Below, piece after piece: positions 13,280 to 25,548 of a stretch of DNA of 64,000 nt. How positions within the stretch are numbered: the stretch's first letter is position 1; each line of letters begins with the position of its first letter. The position numbers and the translations under genes were made by a program. The notes under the pieces are model-generated. The model did not search any database. It was not told the origin of the DNA and worked only from the letters and a program-made list of their open reading frames with translations. The DNA comes from Marsupella aquatica (taxonomy: Eukaryota > Marchantiophyta), in NCBI GenBank assembly GCA_973895155.1, contig OZ316895.1, forward strand, positions 3,968,001-4,032,000, given 5' to 3'.

Positions 13280-16200
13280 GATCCACCCTGCCTAATTGGT
13301 ACTAGATGGCTACATTACGCTAACACATTACGCTTTTAAGGATAGATAACGCGTTCTATACCTTTGTGCTTGGACTTCACTATCGCTGCAATGCTGCAGT
13401 AATTTGTGTTCAATTCCTTTTCAACAGTCGGCTGCACATTTCTTCGTTTGGAGCTCCGCCCATTCAACATTGCATTGCATTGCATTCATTTAGCATTGTA
13501 TTCGTTCTTCAATTTGAGCACATTTCCTCGGTTCGTAATGATGAATGATGTATTGTGTTCCTCGAATTCGTTGTGGAATTTCACTAGCTGGCCTGTGTTA
13601 TAATGTTTTTGTGAATAGGGACTTAGTTTGGCCTATGTTGAGAACACGGCCAGTCATTCAGTCCGGGTGTGACCGGAATGTCGTCTGTATCTGTTTCTTC
13701 TAATAATGCACCAGTTGATGCTACTGCTCGAGCGTTATGCATGATTCATTTATATATATCCCTGTTCATCTGATTCCAGTTGTGGAGCTTCGAGTGGTGC
13801 GAGTTGCAACACGTCGCAGTTGACGATGCATTGACTCCTTTGAACGCAGAAATTCTTGAACCGTTTAGGCCGTTGCGGAAGCTGCCACTAACACAGTGAC
13901 TCCGGTTTTGCCGTTCCTTAATGGAGATGAAGACTTCCTACGCAGTCTGCCAGTGAGAGGGTGGCTCAGATCGATCTTGTTAAGTGGATCGATGGACAGT
14001 CAACCGTCTGAACAAATACAGGGCCTTCAAAGGCGGTGACACCAACCTTCCATTTCAGAATTACACGAGCCTGAGATTGTGGTCCCGCTAACGAAGGTGC
14101 AATTCTCTTGTATCTGGTGTGTATACAGTGACTGTGACTTTGTAGGTGAACGCACTGATGAAAATCCGTCGAACAAAGGCTGAATGCATGTACTCGAGAA
14201 TGGCGTGATCCAGGATTATCGATTTTTTTGGGGAAACGGAACCAACACGCGGATCTAGATATATGCAATGGATCGGGATGCGAACCACAGATGGAGGTGC
14301 ATAAGCCACGGAGAGGTTGTCAGCTCCCTCGAATTCCAGACGCCGATGACCTGGAGCACAAGTCAGAAACTCATACTGTAGAAATACACTAAGCATATGG
14401 TCACTTTGCAATAAGAAGTAAACAGGGGATATGTGGCACACTGTGAGTGGACGAACTCCATAGAGTTGGACCTGTCAGCAGTAAGGAATATTTGTTCACT
14501 TACATCCTGGCAACATTTTTCTCTTTGTATATTTCTGAACTTTACTACCCATATACCCAAATGTTGATAGTGAGCCAGCTATGCTCAGGGCAAGTGTTGT
14601 CAAGCCTAAGTGGTTTGGCCATGGTGTTGGACGGAAGTAGGCTCGGCAATTGGATTTGAAAGAGTGTGGGAGTTGGGGGAAGAGTATTTGGGTGTGGAAA
14701 GGTTCCTCTCATGGTTAAGAAAAAAGGTCACTAAAATCTAACAGCTAGGGAGTCTTCTTGCTTGAATGACACAGACTTCCTAAACAACAGACCATTAGAA
14801 AGAAAAAGCCCGACTGCGTATTATTATTATCTACAGGTATAATAAGTGATCCCGTCTTTTTTTTCGTCCTTTGCCCCGTTATGAATTCCAGAATAGGCGG
14901 GAATCAAAACTGGCCATTAGGTATTTTAGAGGATTATCGTATCCATTTGATTAGCACTTGCGCTCTCTGATGAGGCCTCCCATGCCTGTGCCTTCATTAT
15001 GGACCCCCTCGCGATATATGTATACGGGAATCAATGCTCGCAATGCCCTGCCGGCCCTCACAATACCTCGCCGGTCCTCAGGATGCGCTTGCCCCTGCCT
15101 TGCCCTGACACCCTCCCCTCGGCCACAGTGCGCTCGCCCCTGCCTCTTGCCCCCCCGGCCAGACTCCCTATGGGCTGGTCCTCATTGCGCCGTGCAATGC
15201 AGAGACATAGGGCTAGTAACGTATAGATAGTAGACTAGGATGCATTACATATTATAGTGTTTAGATGAAAGAGAGTACCCACCATATATGCAGTGTACTT
15301 GTCTCTTGGTAAAGAAAGCTTGTAAATAGTGAAGTTGCAAATTTGGGTTTGTCTTTAGAGTGAAAGGAGAAAAGAGAAAAGAAAAAAATTGGTAGGAGTG
15401 AAAATCTCTCAGCCATCAAAGTGAGTAACTCAATCAAGTAACTCTTTTAACTAGGGCATTGCGGACAATAGGAGCCCCTCAAATCTTTAGGTAGAGCTCT
15501 TGTTTTTTGGGCATTGTAGCCCTCAATGCCCTGAAAACGGGTGCTAAGTACTACTTACTCCATCCCCTTAGTCATTTTAGGGCATAAATCACTAAGTAAT
15601 TTTAGGGCATAAATGGAAAAGAATGCACACTCAATGTTGGATCAGCTCATTATGAAAATTCTGCTCTACCGGTGCTAATACTAGCAAAATTAAAATCCTC
15701 TTAAGGTGGTCATGTGTATTAAGATTCTGTTACCCGAGCATCATTGGCAATAATAGCCTCTTAAAACTCGAGCTGACTCTCTCGCTTTGGGAGGCATTAA
15801 GGCACACAATGCCATGTAACAGGACTTGATACAATCCAAAATACCATCAGTTTCCCATAAAAGAGACATATTGGCACATGTCAAGTGGGGAGTCTGAATG
15901 GTCCATGCCTTTGAAGAGTTCTCTAGCATGAAATGGAGGTTGCAACAATTCTCCAAAGAAATAGGTTCCACTCTACAAGAAGGGGGATGATGGGTTTACC
16001 AAAAACCATCGAAGCCTCTATAAGGGTACAAATTGCCATCTGGGGGGGGGGATTAAATCCTACCCGTTTGTTGAAAAACTATTTTTCATCACTGTTCAAT
16101 CAGCCAAGGACACTTCTCTGCTTTCCCTCCCAATAACCCCTTGGCCTTCCCATCTGTGGCTGGCCCTTCATAATCCTGCAATGCACTGGCCTAGAGCTTG

Positions 16201-16780
16201 TTTATGCTATGTAAAGATCACATACATTTATCCATGCGTGCTCCATACGCTTGCTCAACCGGCTTAAAACTATGCTCGGGGTCAGGTAATTGATCAATAA
16301 ATGTCGGCTGTCGATAAATTATTTAGCACCTTATCCACACACAATTTGAGTCAAAAAAGGAGTCATACTAATTGGAAGGTTAAATTCTTGGTGTAGACTC
16401 TATATTCTCATTGGACAACGGGCAGGATATCTCTTACCCATAAGTTTACACATAGCCTTATAGAGGCTTTTGCACTTAAACATTTGTGCTTTACTGGGTT
16501 CCTCGTTGCACTTATACAAAGTGCTAAAACGGTGGAAAATAGTCGGAAAAAAACATAGAAGAATGGTCAGCCTTGCAATAAGGCAGGTTGTGCACTTATG
16601 AAAATGTGCACTGAGGCAGGGGCGACTGTATTCCGTCAGCCCTCAAATCAACTTGAGGATAGAGTCGAAGTGATTTTCCATATGATCGAGTTTTTCCCCG
16701 GAAGAACTCAGGATACACACCATAGCTGACAATGGAGGCCATCGCTCGACTGAAGCAATCGCAGCAATCGCTTCAGCTCG
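13280..16780. other. Spacer, no gene seen
   Basis: Frames up to 117 codons occur on the minus strand near 14.0-14.4 kb without motifs or linked exons. A GC-rich, proline-rich patch at about 14990-15230 gives frames on two phases, a sign of composition and not coding. A G run lies at about 16041-16050. No RNA gene was recognised. Confidence 0.5.
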
Positions 16781-16995
16781 TATGATTTGGTGAATGGTCG
16801 AGGTCAGCATTTCGCGGCAGCAGACTGATCCAAAAATTTCTTCGGAGCTTTCAAGATTCGAGGTTTGTTCACGGAATCTCTTTAGCGCATTGGTTCATTT
16901 CGTAGGCTTATCCACACGGGTCTTTCATTTAATTGAAATGTTACTGCTCTACTACTACATACGAGCAGAGCCGTCGGTGGGTTTGACACTAGTGA

Positions 16996-17208
16996 ATGGG
17001 GCCAGCCGGAGGAGTGTTGTTTCCCGAAGCTGGCTTGGACTCAGCTGTGGAAGTTGTGGAAGAGAACAGACCTTTCCAGGCCCTCATTGTGCCCCCAGAT
17101 TTTCAGCAGGCCATCATTCCAAAGGCTAAATGTGAGATTTTGCACGAAAGGAGGAAGGAATCATGTGGGGGAACACTTAAAATGTTTGGGTGTCTGGAAT
17201 TTCAGTAG
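16996..17208 (+). CDS. Orphan small ORF, 70 aa, doubtful
   Basis: This ATG-initiated frame of 70 codons reads MGPAGGVLFPEAGLDSAVEV at its start and has a mixed acidic/basic C-terminal half. It has no signal peptide, membrane segment or known motif. It lies about 650 bp upstream of the FLN gene's likely start, on the same strand, but no splice pair connects them. It could be a relic exon or chance. I do not recognise it. Confidence 0.15.
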   Translation: MGPAGGVLFPEAGLDSAVEVVEENRPFQALIVPPDFQQAIIPKAKCEILHERRKESCGGTLKMFGCLEFQ

Positions 17209-17504
17209 AGAATAAATTGCTGTGATATTGATTGTTTGATGGAATTGAAGCATAGGGCTACTGGGGTTCAGTGGGATGTGAAGTGATGGAGTCAAACAAC
17301 ACTGACATGAGCATAGATTATCTTATAGAGGGCCAGTAATCATGAAATTGGGAGATTTCTGTATGATGTCACAATTCTTCGAAATTTTACCAGGATAGAA
17401 AATACAGAGTGAATGTAGGAATGGTTGAATCAACATCTGCGGCGTTCAAATCTTAAGAAAGATTAAATTTCTGCAATAACTTTATCTGAAGCTACTCAAC
17501 CCGT

Positions 17505-17592
17505 TTAGGGTTTTAGGGTTTTGGGGTTTTGAAAATTGAAAGTGGATAACGACAATTTCAAGCATCACTTGCCTAAACCCTAAACCCTTCCA
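17505..17592 (+). promoter_or_regulatory. Telobox-rich FLN upstream region
   Basis: GTTTAGGGTTTTAGGGTTTT at about 17503 and CCTAAACCCTAAACCC at about 17574 are short interstitial telomere-like motifs, inverted relative to each other, 270-350 bp before the FLN start codon. In plants such teloboxes are known in promoters of translation, ribosomal and plastid-biogenesis genes, where they bind Myb-like telobox factors. Position and strand fit a promoter role for the next gene; this is an inference. Confidence 0.4.
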
Positions 17593-17856
17593 CGCTGTTG
17601 TTGCTGTTTCTGTAATGGCGAGGTGAGTCTGTGTTTCTTCACTTCCAAAGCTGCGATAGAACCTTCTGTTGATCTGCGCTGACAAAGTTACCGCTGCTGG
17701 TGATGCTGTCTTCAGACCAACAGGTCTTCACTGCTGCTGGTGCTTCTAATCGTGTTGCATGGGCGTTCGCCGTACTGTCCGATAGACGACATGATTCCAG
17801 ATTGCGATTCAAATTCATAGCACGATTGGTTGTACATGAGAGGCCCTACAGCGGCC

Positions 17857-20247
17857 ATGGCGCTCGCCGCTGCAGGAATTTGGACCATTGACATTTCTGG
17901 AGCAGGACAGCTGAATGGTTTCCAATGCCGCTCGCAGCATGCTACTTGGGACTCCCCATCTTTCGCCACTGTCGGCCACAGGTATAAAACAAATCCTTTA
18001 ATACTTGTATTCCGTTGTTTCTTGGCAGGGAAGCGTCAAAATGATTGTGTCCATGAATTTCGCAATAAACCCTAAATCCCCCATCGAAGCCAACGAGAAA
18101 TAAGGTCATGAAGAACAACAAATTAATGGAACATTGTGCTGGGTTTTGTTGATGCAGAGGGAAACTCCAAGATTCTTATTTTGTCTCCAATAGTCTTAGG
18201 AGGTGTCTCACCGGATTTAAATCAAGGCAGAGGCAGACTTTAGTCAGCAGAGTGACAGCAGTTGTGGAAGGTACCACGGCCGACCCGGAAGTGAAACCCT
18301 CTCGACAACTCAGACGATCTCCAGGTCTTGCCGCCGTGGCATTCTTCTCTTGTGCAGTGCAAGCTCAAATTTTCGATTCCTTCCATCCATCTCCGGTAAA
18401 AGTACTAATGTCACGGAGTAGAATCTGGTTGTCATTAAAATTCTTTGCCCCGTGCTCTTCAACTGACCCTCCTTGCTGACTGAATTTTAGGGAAGAGGAG
18501 AACTGCTACCACAAAGAAGAAGGTTTCAGTAGATGAGACAGAAAGTGACGTAGGAGTTCCCCAAAAAATGCTGGGCAGCGATGGGGAGGATGAAGACGAG
18601 GATGTGACAGATTGGCCTCCTCTTGTTTGCTGCTTTGGTGAAGCCTTGTATGAATTTTTGCCGTCAGTGAGAGTGAGTAAAAAGCAACAGCATCCGGATA
18701 TATATTCCACCTGGAAGGGCTTGCAGTGGAGTCCACCTGAATGGGCCAGACTTCCAGGGAGTTTTCCCTCCAACGTGGCCGTTGCTTTGGCAAGATTGGG
18801 TGGGCGAGTTGCATTCATGGGAAAGGTGGGGGATGATAACCACGGGCGTGACATTGTTTTACAGCTCAACTCGAATGGTGTGCAGACTCGTGCTGTGAAG
18901 ATTGACTCTTCTTGTTCAACTGGAGTTTCAAGATTACGCCTCACAAATGGAGCAGGTCAAGTTCGTATGACCTGTGTGCGGCCAAGTGCAGAAGATTCTT
19001 TTGTCAAGTCAGAGATTAACATGGATGTTCTAAAAGAGGTATTTACTACTAGAACAAGAACAAATTCATTTCAAATTACTGTTCCATGATGTTCCCAAGA
19101 ACAGGATTTAACTTTCCTCTGAATCCCTATGTGTGCCAAGCGTTGCTGAGGTCCAGCCATAGATGGGATGTTGCTCTACCTCAGCCTCAAACCGACAGTG
19201 TCTTATAGCTACTTTGCCCATTATATCTTCGGAATAGCTTGTACTGTTGATTTTGATAGACTGGGGTTACTGGTCTTTCAAGAGGCACAAACGTCGTCAG
19301 CTTCTTGTCTGGGACAAGATTTGCATGGATTTTGACCAAACTTGTTAGTCGTAATAAGTTTTCTCGGGGTGTTATTCCTGCAGTCTCGCTTTTTCCAGTT
19401 TACATCCTTCAGCCTCACATCGGAGCCAATTCGCTCGACCCTGTTTGCGGCAATCAAGGAGGCGAAAAGAAATAACGCAGATATCGTTTTTGATGTGAAC
19501 CTGCCTCTCCGCTATTGGAGATCAGTACGTGAGTCCAGAGAGCTAATTCAGGCAGCATGGAAGGAGTCTACTATCGTAGAGGTGACAAAGCATGAATTAG
19601 AATTTATTCTGGGTGAGGAGTACTATGAGATGCTTCGGAAAAAGGGTCCTGAGTATTTTTCCACGTCAGTTCAGGAGACCAAGAAGAGGCGCTACCACTA
19701 TCACTATGAGCCCGAAGAGGTCGCCCCATTATGGCACAAGAAAATGAAAATTTTGTTTGTCACAGATGGTACATTCTGGATACATTATTACACTGCAAAT
19801 TTCCACGGCAAAGTGGCAGGAACAGAAGATGTTCTTGTGACTCCCTTCACTTGTGATAGAACCGGCTCTGGTGATGCTGTCGTAGCCGGTAGGTCTTCTT
19901 TTATTTGTTTTCGATTTTTCAGAGTAGTTTTTCCGAATTGCATGCTTTTGACGGGTTGTGTAGTTCTGTGTTTGTGATAGGTGGTTTCCTTGCCATGACT
20001 TGCGAATACCAGGCACAGTGATCCTACAGCTGACTTCTTAGGGTTGGTGATTGCAGCTATCTTGAGGAAGTTGAGCACACAACCTGAATTACTTCAAGAT
20101 GAAGTCAAACTACAGAAGGCTCTACGATTTTGCCTCTGTGCAGGCATAATCGCGCAGTGGACCAAGGGTGCTATTAGAGGAATGCCCTCGGAGAGTGCTA
20201 CACAAAATCTAACCGAACAGGTCTATCCTCATCATATGGTCTTCTAG
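17857..20247 (+). CDS. FLN: Plastid fructokinase-like protein (FLN), five exons
   Basis: The pfkB-family, FLN1/FLN2-type protein is a non-metabolic part of the plastid-encoded RNA polymerase complex that binds thioredoxin z. Exons 17857-17981, 18158-18324, 18491-19038, 19384-19888 and 20057-20247 join in frame with GT-AG introns to 511 aa plus stop. The N-terminus (MALAAAGIWT, then Ser/Arg-rich) looks like a chloroplast transit peptide, followed by a basic patch (about 98-110) and an acidic run. A cysteine pair in PPLVCCFGEA (about 144-145) matches the pair known to bind thioredoxin z. RVAFMGKVGDD and the pfkB signature DRTGSGDAVVA (438-448) are present, with Ser where true fructokinases usually have Ala. 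The C-terminus has GIIAQWTKGAIRGMPSESAT, typical of FLNs. An in-frame ATG at 17836 could add 7 aa; 17857 has the better context (GCCATGG). There are no breaks, so the gene is probably functional. FLN1 versus FLN2 is not decided. Confidence 0.92.
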
Positions 20248-20249
20248 AT

Positions 20250-21230
20250 TGAGAGACGTCCTATGGAATTTCAGATAGGAATTCTTCAGTTCCGGTGCAA
20301 TGTTTAGGAGAGTTTCTGGGCGTTGCGCAGATTTTGAGGAACGCCTCGCTTTCAGTAATGCTAGCTTCCTGAAACACGGAAGGGCTTTTGTGTTAAAGAA
20401 TGTACTTCACGAGAAAGCACTGTCTAATACACAATGTGTGAGATAAACATGGAAAACAATGTAGAATAGTTGAACGAAGTGAAGGCTAGGCCCATGCAAG
20501 CTTTCTTCCATTCCGCCAAAAATAGTGAGTGGAACAGAGTAGGTTACTCTCACTAGCATTACCGTCTACAAATACTGCTGCATTATTTAGTGAGGGCATA
20601 CTGTACTACTGTCTTTGCTCCAGGCCAACTTAAGGCTAAACAGTTTAGCCCTCACACAAATCGATGTAGACGGCAGTTACTCCAAGCCACCTTGATGCTT
20701 TAGTTTGACTATGTGGGCTACACCGTGATATCTGAGACACACTACCTCTCCTCACACTCAATATGATTCATGAGCTGTTTAGCATTAACCTGAAAGAAAC
20801 TGACAAGATTGCCATGGGCAGATCTTGATTGACGGTTGGAGTAGCTCCTACCATGAATCGTACTACGTGCATCACTATGATGAAACTAGTAGAACTAAAT
20901 GATTTATTTCACTTGTTAGTCTCTCGTTGTAGGCTCCTTGCCTAACCTATAAAGTACGATTCTCGGTCTATCACCGACTTCAATTCTTATTCCCGGACCA
21001 CGACTATCAATAACATCGGGAAGTCGCAGTTTTGATGGGGCATTCTGAGAAATAAATTGCAAAGAATGAGAGCTTTCCAGCTAGCAGCTGCAGAATCATG
21101 AAATGAAGAGCTTGACAATTGATTGATGAAATATGGCTCAAATTTGGCCTCTATGAGGAACCAAAAACCAAAAACTCTAGCAATCTGTCAGTATCATATG
21201 GGTCTCTCAAAAGTCATTCGGAGTGCAATC
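20250..21230. other. FLN downstream region and spacer
   Basis: This is the 3' flank of the FLN gene, with no supported frame. Any poly(A) site is unclear; AATAAA-like text occurs only near 21051. I see no other element. Confidence 0.5.
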
Positions 21231-21236
21231 GATATA

Positions 21237-21612
21237 GAAACGGCACCCACTCTTTACAGGTCAAGCTTCTAGGTAGAAGAGTTAATAGCCCCAGAAACGG
21301 CATCTACTTTTTTACAGGTCAAGCTTCTCGGTGGAAGCGTACCTAGGCCCCGGAGGAAATGGCAGCCAGATCAAACGTTTGCAGCTGGAGGACCTCGATG
21401 GTAAGACTCCTGCCGACAATCACAATCTTTCTGGTTGGAAGTGAGTGTACCAGCACTTGGCCAATGGAGCCCCAATGTTGAAATACCGGCCTGTTCGTAG
21501 CAGCTAGGGCTCCGTCCATGAGTCGAGGAAATTGGTCAGAACTGTACCGACAGACAGATCGGTTTTATCGAGGAAATTGGTCAATACTGTACTGACATAA
21601 ACAGACGGGTTT
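21237..21612 (+). repeat. Two local tandem duplications
   Basis: A 58-bp segment (GAAACGGCA...CTTTACAGGTCAAGCTTCT) is repeated head-to-tail from about 21237. A 45-bp segment (GAGGAAATTGGTCA...ACTGTAC) is repeated from about 21523. Copies differ by a few changes. There is no coding content. Confidence 0.7.
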
Positions 21613-21829
21613 TCTCCTACTCTACAAGGAAAGAAATGCACATCTAAGACTAGAATATCAGGTTTTCCCCATGTTTTCTGCCTTTATTGGGGGACAATTG
21701 TAGCCTCCTGTCTCATCTGGAGCTTTTTGTTCTTTGGCAGCAAGATTTATAATTAGAAATTATATATTACAATAAATATGTGATCCCGCGAAATAATCTT
21801 AATTATAAAGCGCCAAGGGCAAGCTAAAG

Positions 21830-21975
21830 TTAGGGTGTAGGTTTCTAGAGTAAAGCCTCTAGACGGTGACTCTAGGGCCCCACCAAAGTATATTGCATGT
21901 AAAAAAAATGTGCAAATATATATGAATGAATCATTGTTGTTTTATGTCATTAATATATTTGAAGAATGAGAATAC
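21830..21975 (+). repeat. Dispersed repeat, copy 3
   Basis: GCCTCTAGACGGTGACTCTA then GGGCCCCACCAAAG matches the block at about 34995 (GCCTCTAGTTGGTAACTCTA, GGGGCCCACCAAA) almost word for word. An AT-rich tail and GAATGAATCATTG follow. It belongs to the family noted at 4.9, 27.7 and 35.0 kb. Confidence 0.5.
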
Positions 21976-22094
21976 GGAATATATTTTGTTACATTTTATC
22001 ATACTCTTCTCTACTTATGTTCAAAGAATGGGTAGTCGGGGCTAGTGTGTCAAAAGGCCGGAATGAATATCAGGCTAGAGGCATGACGGCTAGG

Positions 22095-22335
22095 CCAGGA
22101 GGGGGAGGGGGGGGGGGGGTGTGTGTGTGTGGATGTCACCAGGGCAGCCAAAGGAGAAGACAGGGAGAGGGGGGAAATTGAGGGAAATAGGGAACACAGT
22201 TTGGTAGGGGGTGTGGGGGTGGATGGGAGGAAGAGAGGGCAGAAAAAAAAGGAAAAGGGAATTTAGGGGGAAACAAAACTTCACAAAAACGGCCTGCAAA
22301 ATGTTAGAGAAGGGGAAGGGGGGATCTCCTGCCAA
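22095..22335 (+). repeat. G-rich low complexity with (GT)n
   Basis: A long G-run block at about 22099-22119 leads into five to six GT dinucleotides and then G/A-rich text to about 22320. Frames through it (71 aa on plus, 81 aa on minus) are composition artefacts rich in Gly or Pro. Confidence 0.75.
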
Positions 22336-22701
22336 AGACCCTTGCCTGACTTGCCCCCATGTCTTGATTAATTAGCCTTGAGCTGCATATCACCCTGACT
22401 CTCCGCACCTATTTGCACCCTTGGTTCCCTACTTCTGCTTGCCATCTTCCAAATTATTTGATAACACAGATTTTGCGCAACCACAGAACTGTTTGCAGTG
22501 ATGCACTATTTTATTGACAACTGCAATAATATTATTTTGTGCAATCCATGAAACCAACTCCTCCAAGGGCCCTCCCTAACTTGTGCTTGGAAGGGACCTG
22601 CCCAACCCAGTGAGGTGTTCCACCACGCAGCCTGGAGCAAGCTGTTGGCAATAATCAGTGGCATTTGATATTGATATGCATAATTGGGGCAGCTTGCAGG
22701 T

Positions 22702-22803
22702 ACTAAGGGCTAATAAATAAAGTATTCGCTTCCCCCCCAAAAAAAAAAACAAAAAAACAAAAAAAAACAAAAAACAAAAAAAAACAAAAAAACTAAGGGC
22801 TAA
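22702..22803 (+). mobile_element. Tiny poly(A) retro-insertion with 13-bp TSD
   Basis: ACTAAGGGCTAAT occurs at 22702-22714 and again at 22791-22803. Between the copies lie only 76 bp: AAATAAAGTATTCGC, a C run, and about 50 bp of A-rich tail with interspersed C. Target-site duplication plus terminal A tail is the mark of LINE-type reverse transcription. The insert is a severely 5'-truncated LINE end or a short processed RNA. An AATAAA signal sits at its start. Confidence 0.75.
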
Positions 22804-24320
22804 TCATTCAATACTAACTAGCATTTACTAGACTCCAGATGAGATTTCGTTCTTAATCACTTAGACACTTTGGAAATACTCCTTAATTCCTTATGGTGTA
22901 CTGGTACTAGTACTGTCTTTAATAATCACCGTATCCGTGCACCTTGGAGTAGACACTAGACAGGCTACGCAAGAGACATTAGTTGTCAATGTCCCCTACC
23001 TCTGTACTCTCATTAATGAGACAGCAAAATCCTACCAATTCTATTCTTTTCCTGTGAGCGTCAATCAATGGAGAGAGGAAGCACATTCGATGCCCCATTG
23101 AGAACCTTTCGAGGTCGCTGTCTCTCTGGGTCTCTCTTCCTCGCACCTGATACAGCAACAACAGCAGTCACCGTGAGAGAAAGCTTGACATGGAATGTAT
23201 GTCGCCCACTCTTCGACCTGCCAAATTCGGTAGCGTGTTGACTGAAAGGGCTGAACTCTGGCCGTGCCCAAATCTAGAAGAGGCAGCAATGCAGTAGAAT
23301 GTTGTCGGCCGTACCAGAATTTTCAGTAGCGTGCTGCGATCTATCTACAGTATGATACAAGCTAGTATCATACGGTGTTCATCCTGTCAGCTCTGCACCA
23401 CTGTGAATCCGGAAATGAAATTCGTCTATCAGACACAGTGCAGAGACTACGGGAACAGTTGTAACGTGCATATGGCCGGCATCGGGGTGGTAGCCTTTGC
23501 GGATCATGCGTTTGCGTTATACCCTTGGCCGTACTTGGGGCCGGCATTCTGTGAAATTTCGATTCGGACAAAGATTCGAGATCGAAACGGAGATTCGGTT
23601 GTGTATCGACTCCGGGGCTGAACGCATGATATCGTGCTCACCAGATCAGATAAACAAAAAGTCCAGAACTCTAAACTTAGATAGTGGAGGGATACAATAT
23701 CATTCTTGTACAGAAGTTACTTTAACGACCCACATATCCGGGAAAAGTATAATTTATACACTGAAGGAATCTACAACTTTTGGAGCTCCTCTCACTCCAG
23801 GCAAGGAGTAAGTCAGGCTTCGCTGTCTCTACAAAGGAAACAGAATGTCCTTTAATCAAATGGAGTTACACAAAAAATCAACTGCAGTCTTCGTCCATTT
23901 TATGAATTATGCTAGGTCGATGACTTGTTACTGCATCGATGTAAAGGTGGTCTTGCATTAGTACATGCCCTTGACCCAGCAATGTGTAGCTTTACAGGAC
24001 AAAGGCGTACTCTTGCTTCATAAAGCCAACTTCAAACGGATGAACAGTGTTGACAATGTATTACTCGGAAAGATGATGCAAAGGTACGGATTCTTGCCTA
24101 CATTATGTTGAAGGTATGAATCTACGGGCAATTAGAGAAGTCCTTTACCCGAGCCTTTACTTCCCGTGTGATTCACGGAATCCTTGCTTTTGCTTCTTTG
24201 GTATTTTCTTCTTCGGTTATCAACTCTTTTCTCCGTGGAAGACTCGGTTTGAGCGAGATATCGGGCTTTACATCATTGTGCAACATACATCATTAGAAGC
24301 TGCGTGAAATCCTCGAAGTA
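22804..24320. other. Spacer, no gene seen
   Basis: Frames under 105 codons on both strands, mutually overlapping, with no motif and no splice-consistent partner. Nothing further can be supported. Confidence 0.5.
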
Positions 24321-24327
24321 CTTTAGT

Positions 24328-24425
24328 CATCTAGCCACAGTCTAACACTCTCAATTGCCACGGCCTTGCTGTGATTCATCTAGCCACAACTTAACACTCC
24401 CAATTGCCACGGCCTTGCCGTGATG
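24328..24425 (+). repeat. 49-bp tandem duplication
   Basis: CATCTAGCCACAGTCTAACA and its variant CATCTAGCCACAACTTAACA begin at about 24328 and 24377, each followed by CAATTGCCACGGCCTTGC. Two near-identical copies lie head to tail. Confidence 0.8.
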
Positions 24426-25540
24426 TGCTTCTACCCGCTGAGAGGTACCAAATTCGCCTCGCATTCCAATCGATAGGCACCCCAGATTCGAAACCAGAAT
24501 GTGATTACACAAAAACATTTCTGGACCTCATTTGTCACCAGTACAAGATTCAGCAGCTCTCTATACGTTTACGCGTTCAGGTTTCTCACATTTCCTGATC
24601 CTTCACTGCTACCACACTGCTTGTGGTCTCTGCAGTTGTGAATGCTCTTGCTCACATTGATTGAAACGATGCGACAATCGATTACTGTCCGCCGTATTTA
24701 TAAATAATAAACTTTTGAAACAATTGAGTACAGAGTTCGTAAGGTCTGGAGACTGTAGTACTCTTCACAGACCAATCGACCGATCTATGATATGCTACGG
24801 ACAAACTGCAAGACTGAGTGCAACATGACAATGCCAGTCCTGTGAATTCCACCGTAAATGCCAACTATCCCGAGCGATTGAAGATGGTCTGCCTGCCGTA
24901 AAATTGAATCGTTGTAACATTGGACTCTCTCATTGTGAAGAGCTATAATCGATAGATCGACGTCAAATCCCGTTTCGAATGTCTGCATATATCTGCTAGC
25001 TTCCGAGGTTCAGCCAGAATGCACAGTGCCGTTTGCTGAATGTTCCAAAGCATTACGATGGTGCCTTCAACGCTTCACTCTGATACCGGCTGGTCAATTG
25101 AGCTTCAGTCTCCTTTGCGTTAGCTTCAATCTCCTTCCGTTGGCTTCAATCTCTTGAACCAATATCCTTGAACACTACCGGTAGGGGGCTCGATGCATCG
25201 TTCAATATTTTCCGACTTATCCAAGGTGTGAGGAGCTAGCGAGGAAAAATTCCGGCAGACACATCGTAGTCGACAGCTCAGAACCTAAGTCGTCAGGACC
25301 CTTTTGTGATCGACCATCACTCCTGAAAGCACCATCGGGGTGTGCGTAAATTGGAGTTCCTCCCTGGTTACTAACCAGCAATCTTTGGAGCAAATCGTTT
25401 CAACCGTGAGGCCTGGAACCAGCTCCAATTGGCGAGGCGACCCGTGTCCATTGTACAGCACGAATTCATCAAGTGCCGTGGGTGATCGAAACCTTCTATG
25501 TGGGATGGGGCTGAAGATGCCTCCTTCATCGTACATGCAT
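24426..25540. other. Spacer, no gene seen
   Basis: This is the downstream flank of the minus-strand peptide gene. GTTGGCTTCAATCTC-type text is repeated two to three times at about 25100-25155. No supported coding frame was found. Confidence 0.5.
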
Positions 25541-25548
25541 CTAGCCCT

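Noticed and set aside
18459-18944. 161-codon minus-strand frame
   Set aside because: It lies antisense to FLN exon 3, whose plus-strand reading matches the pfkB family; the minus frame has no motif.
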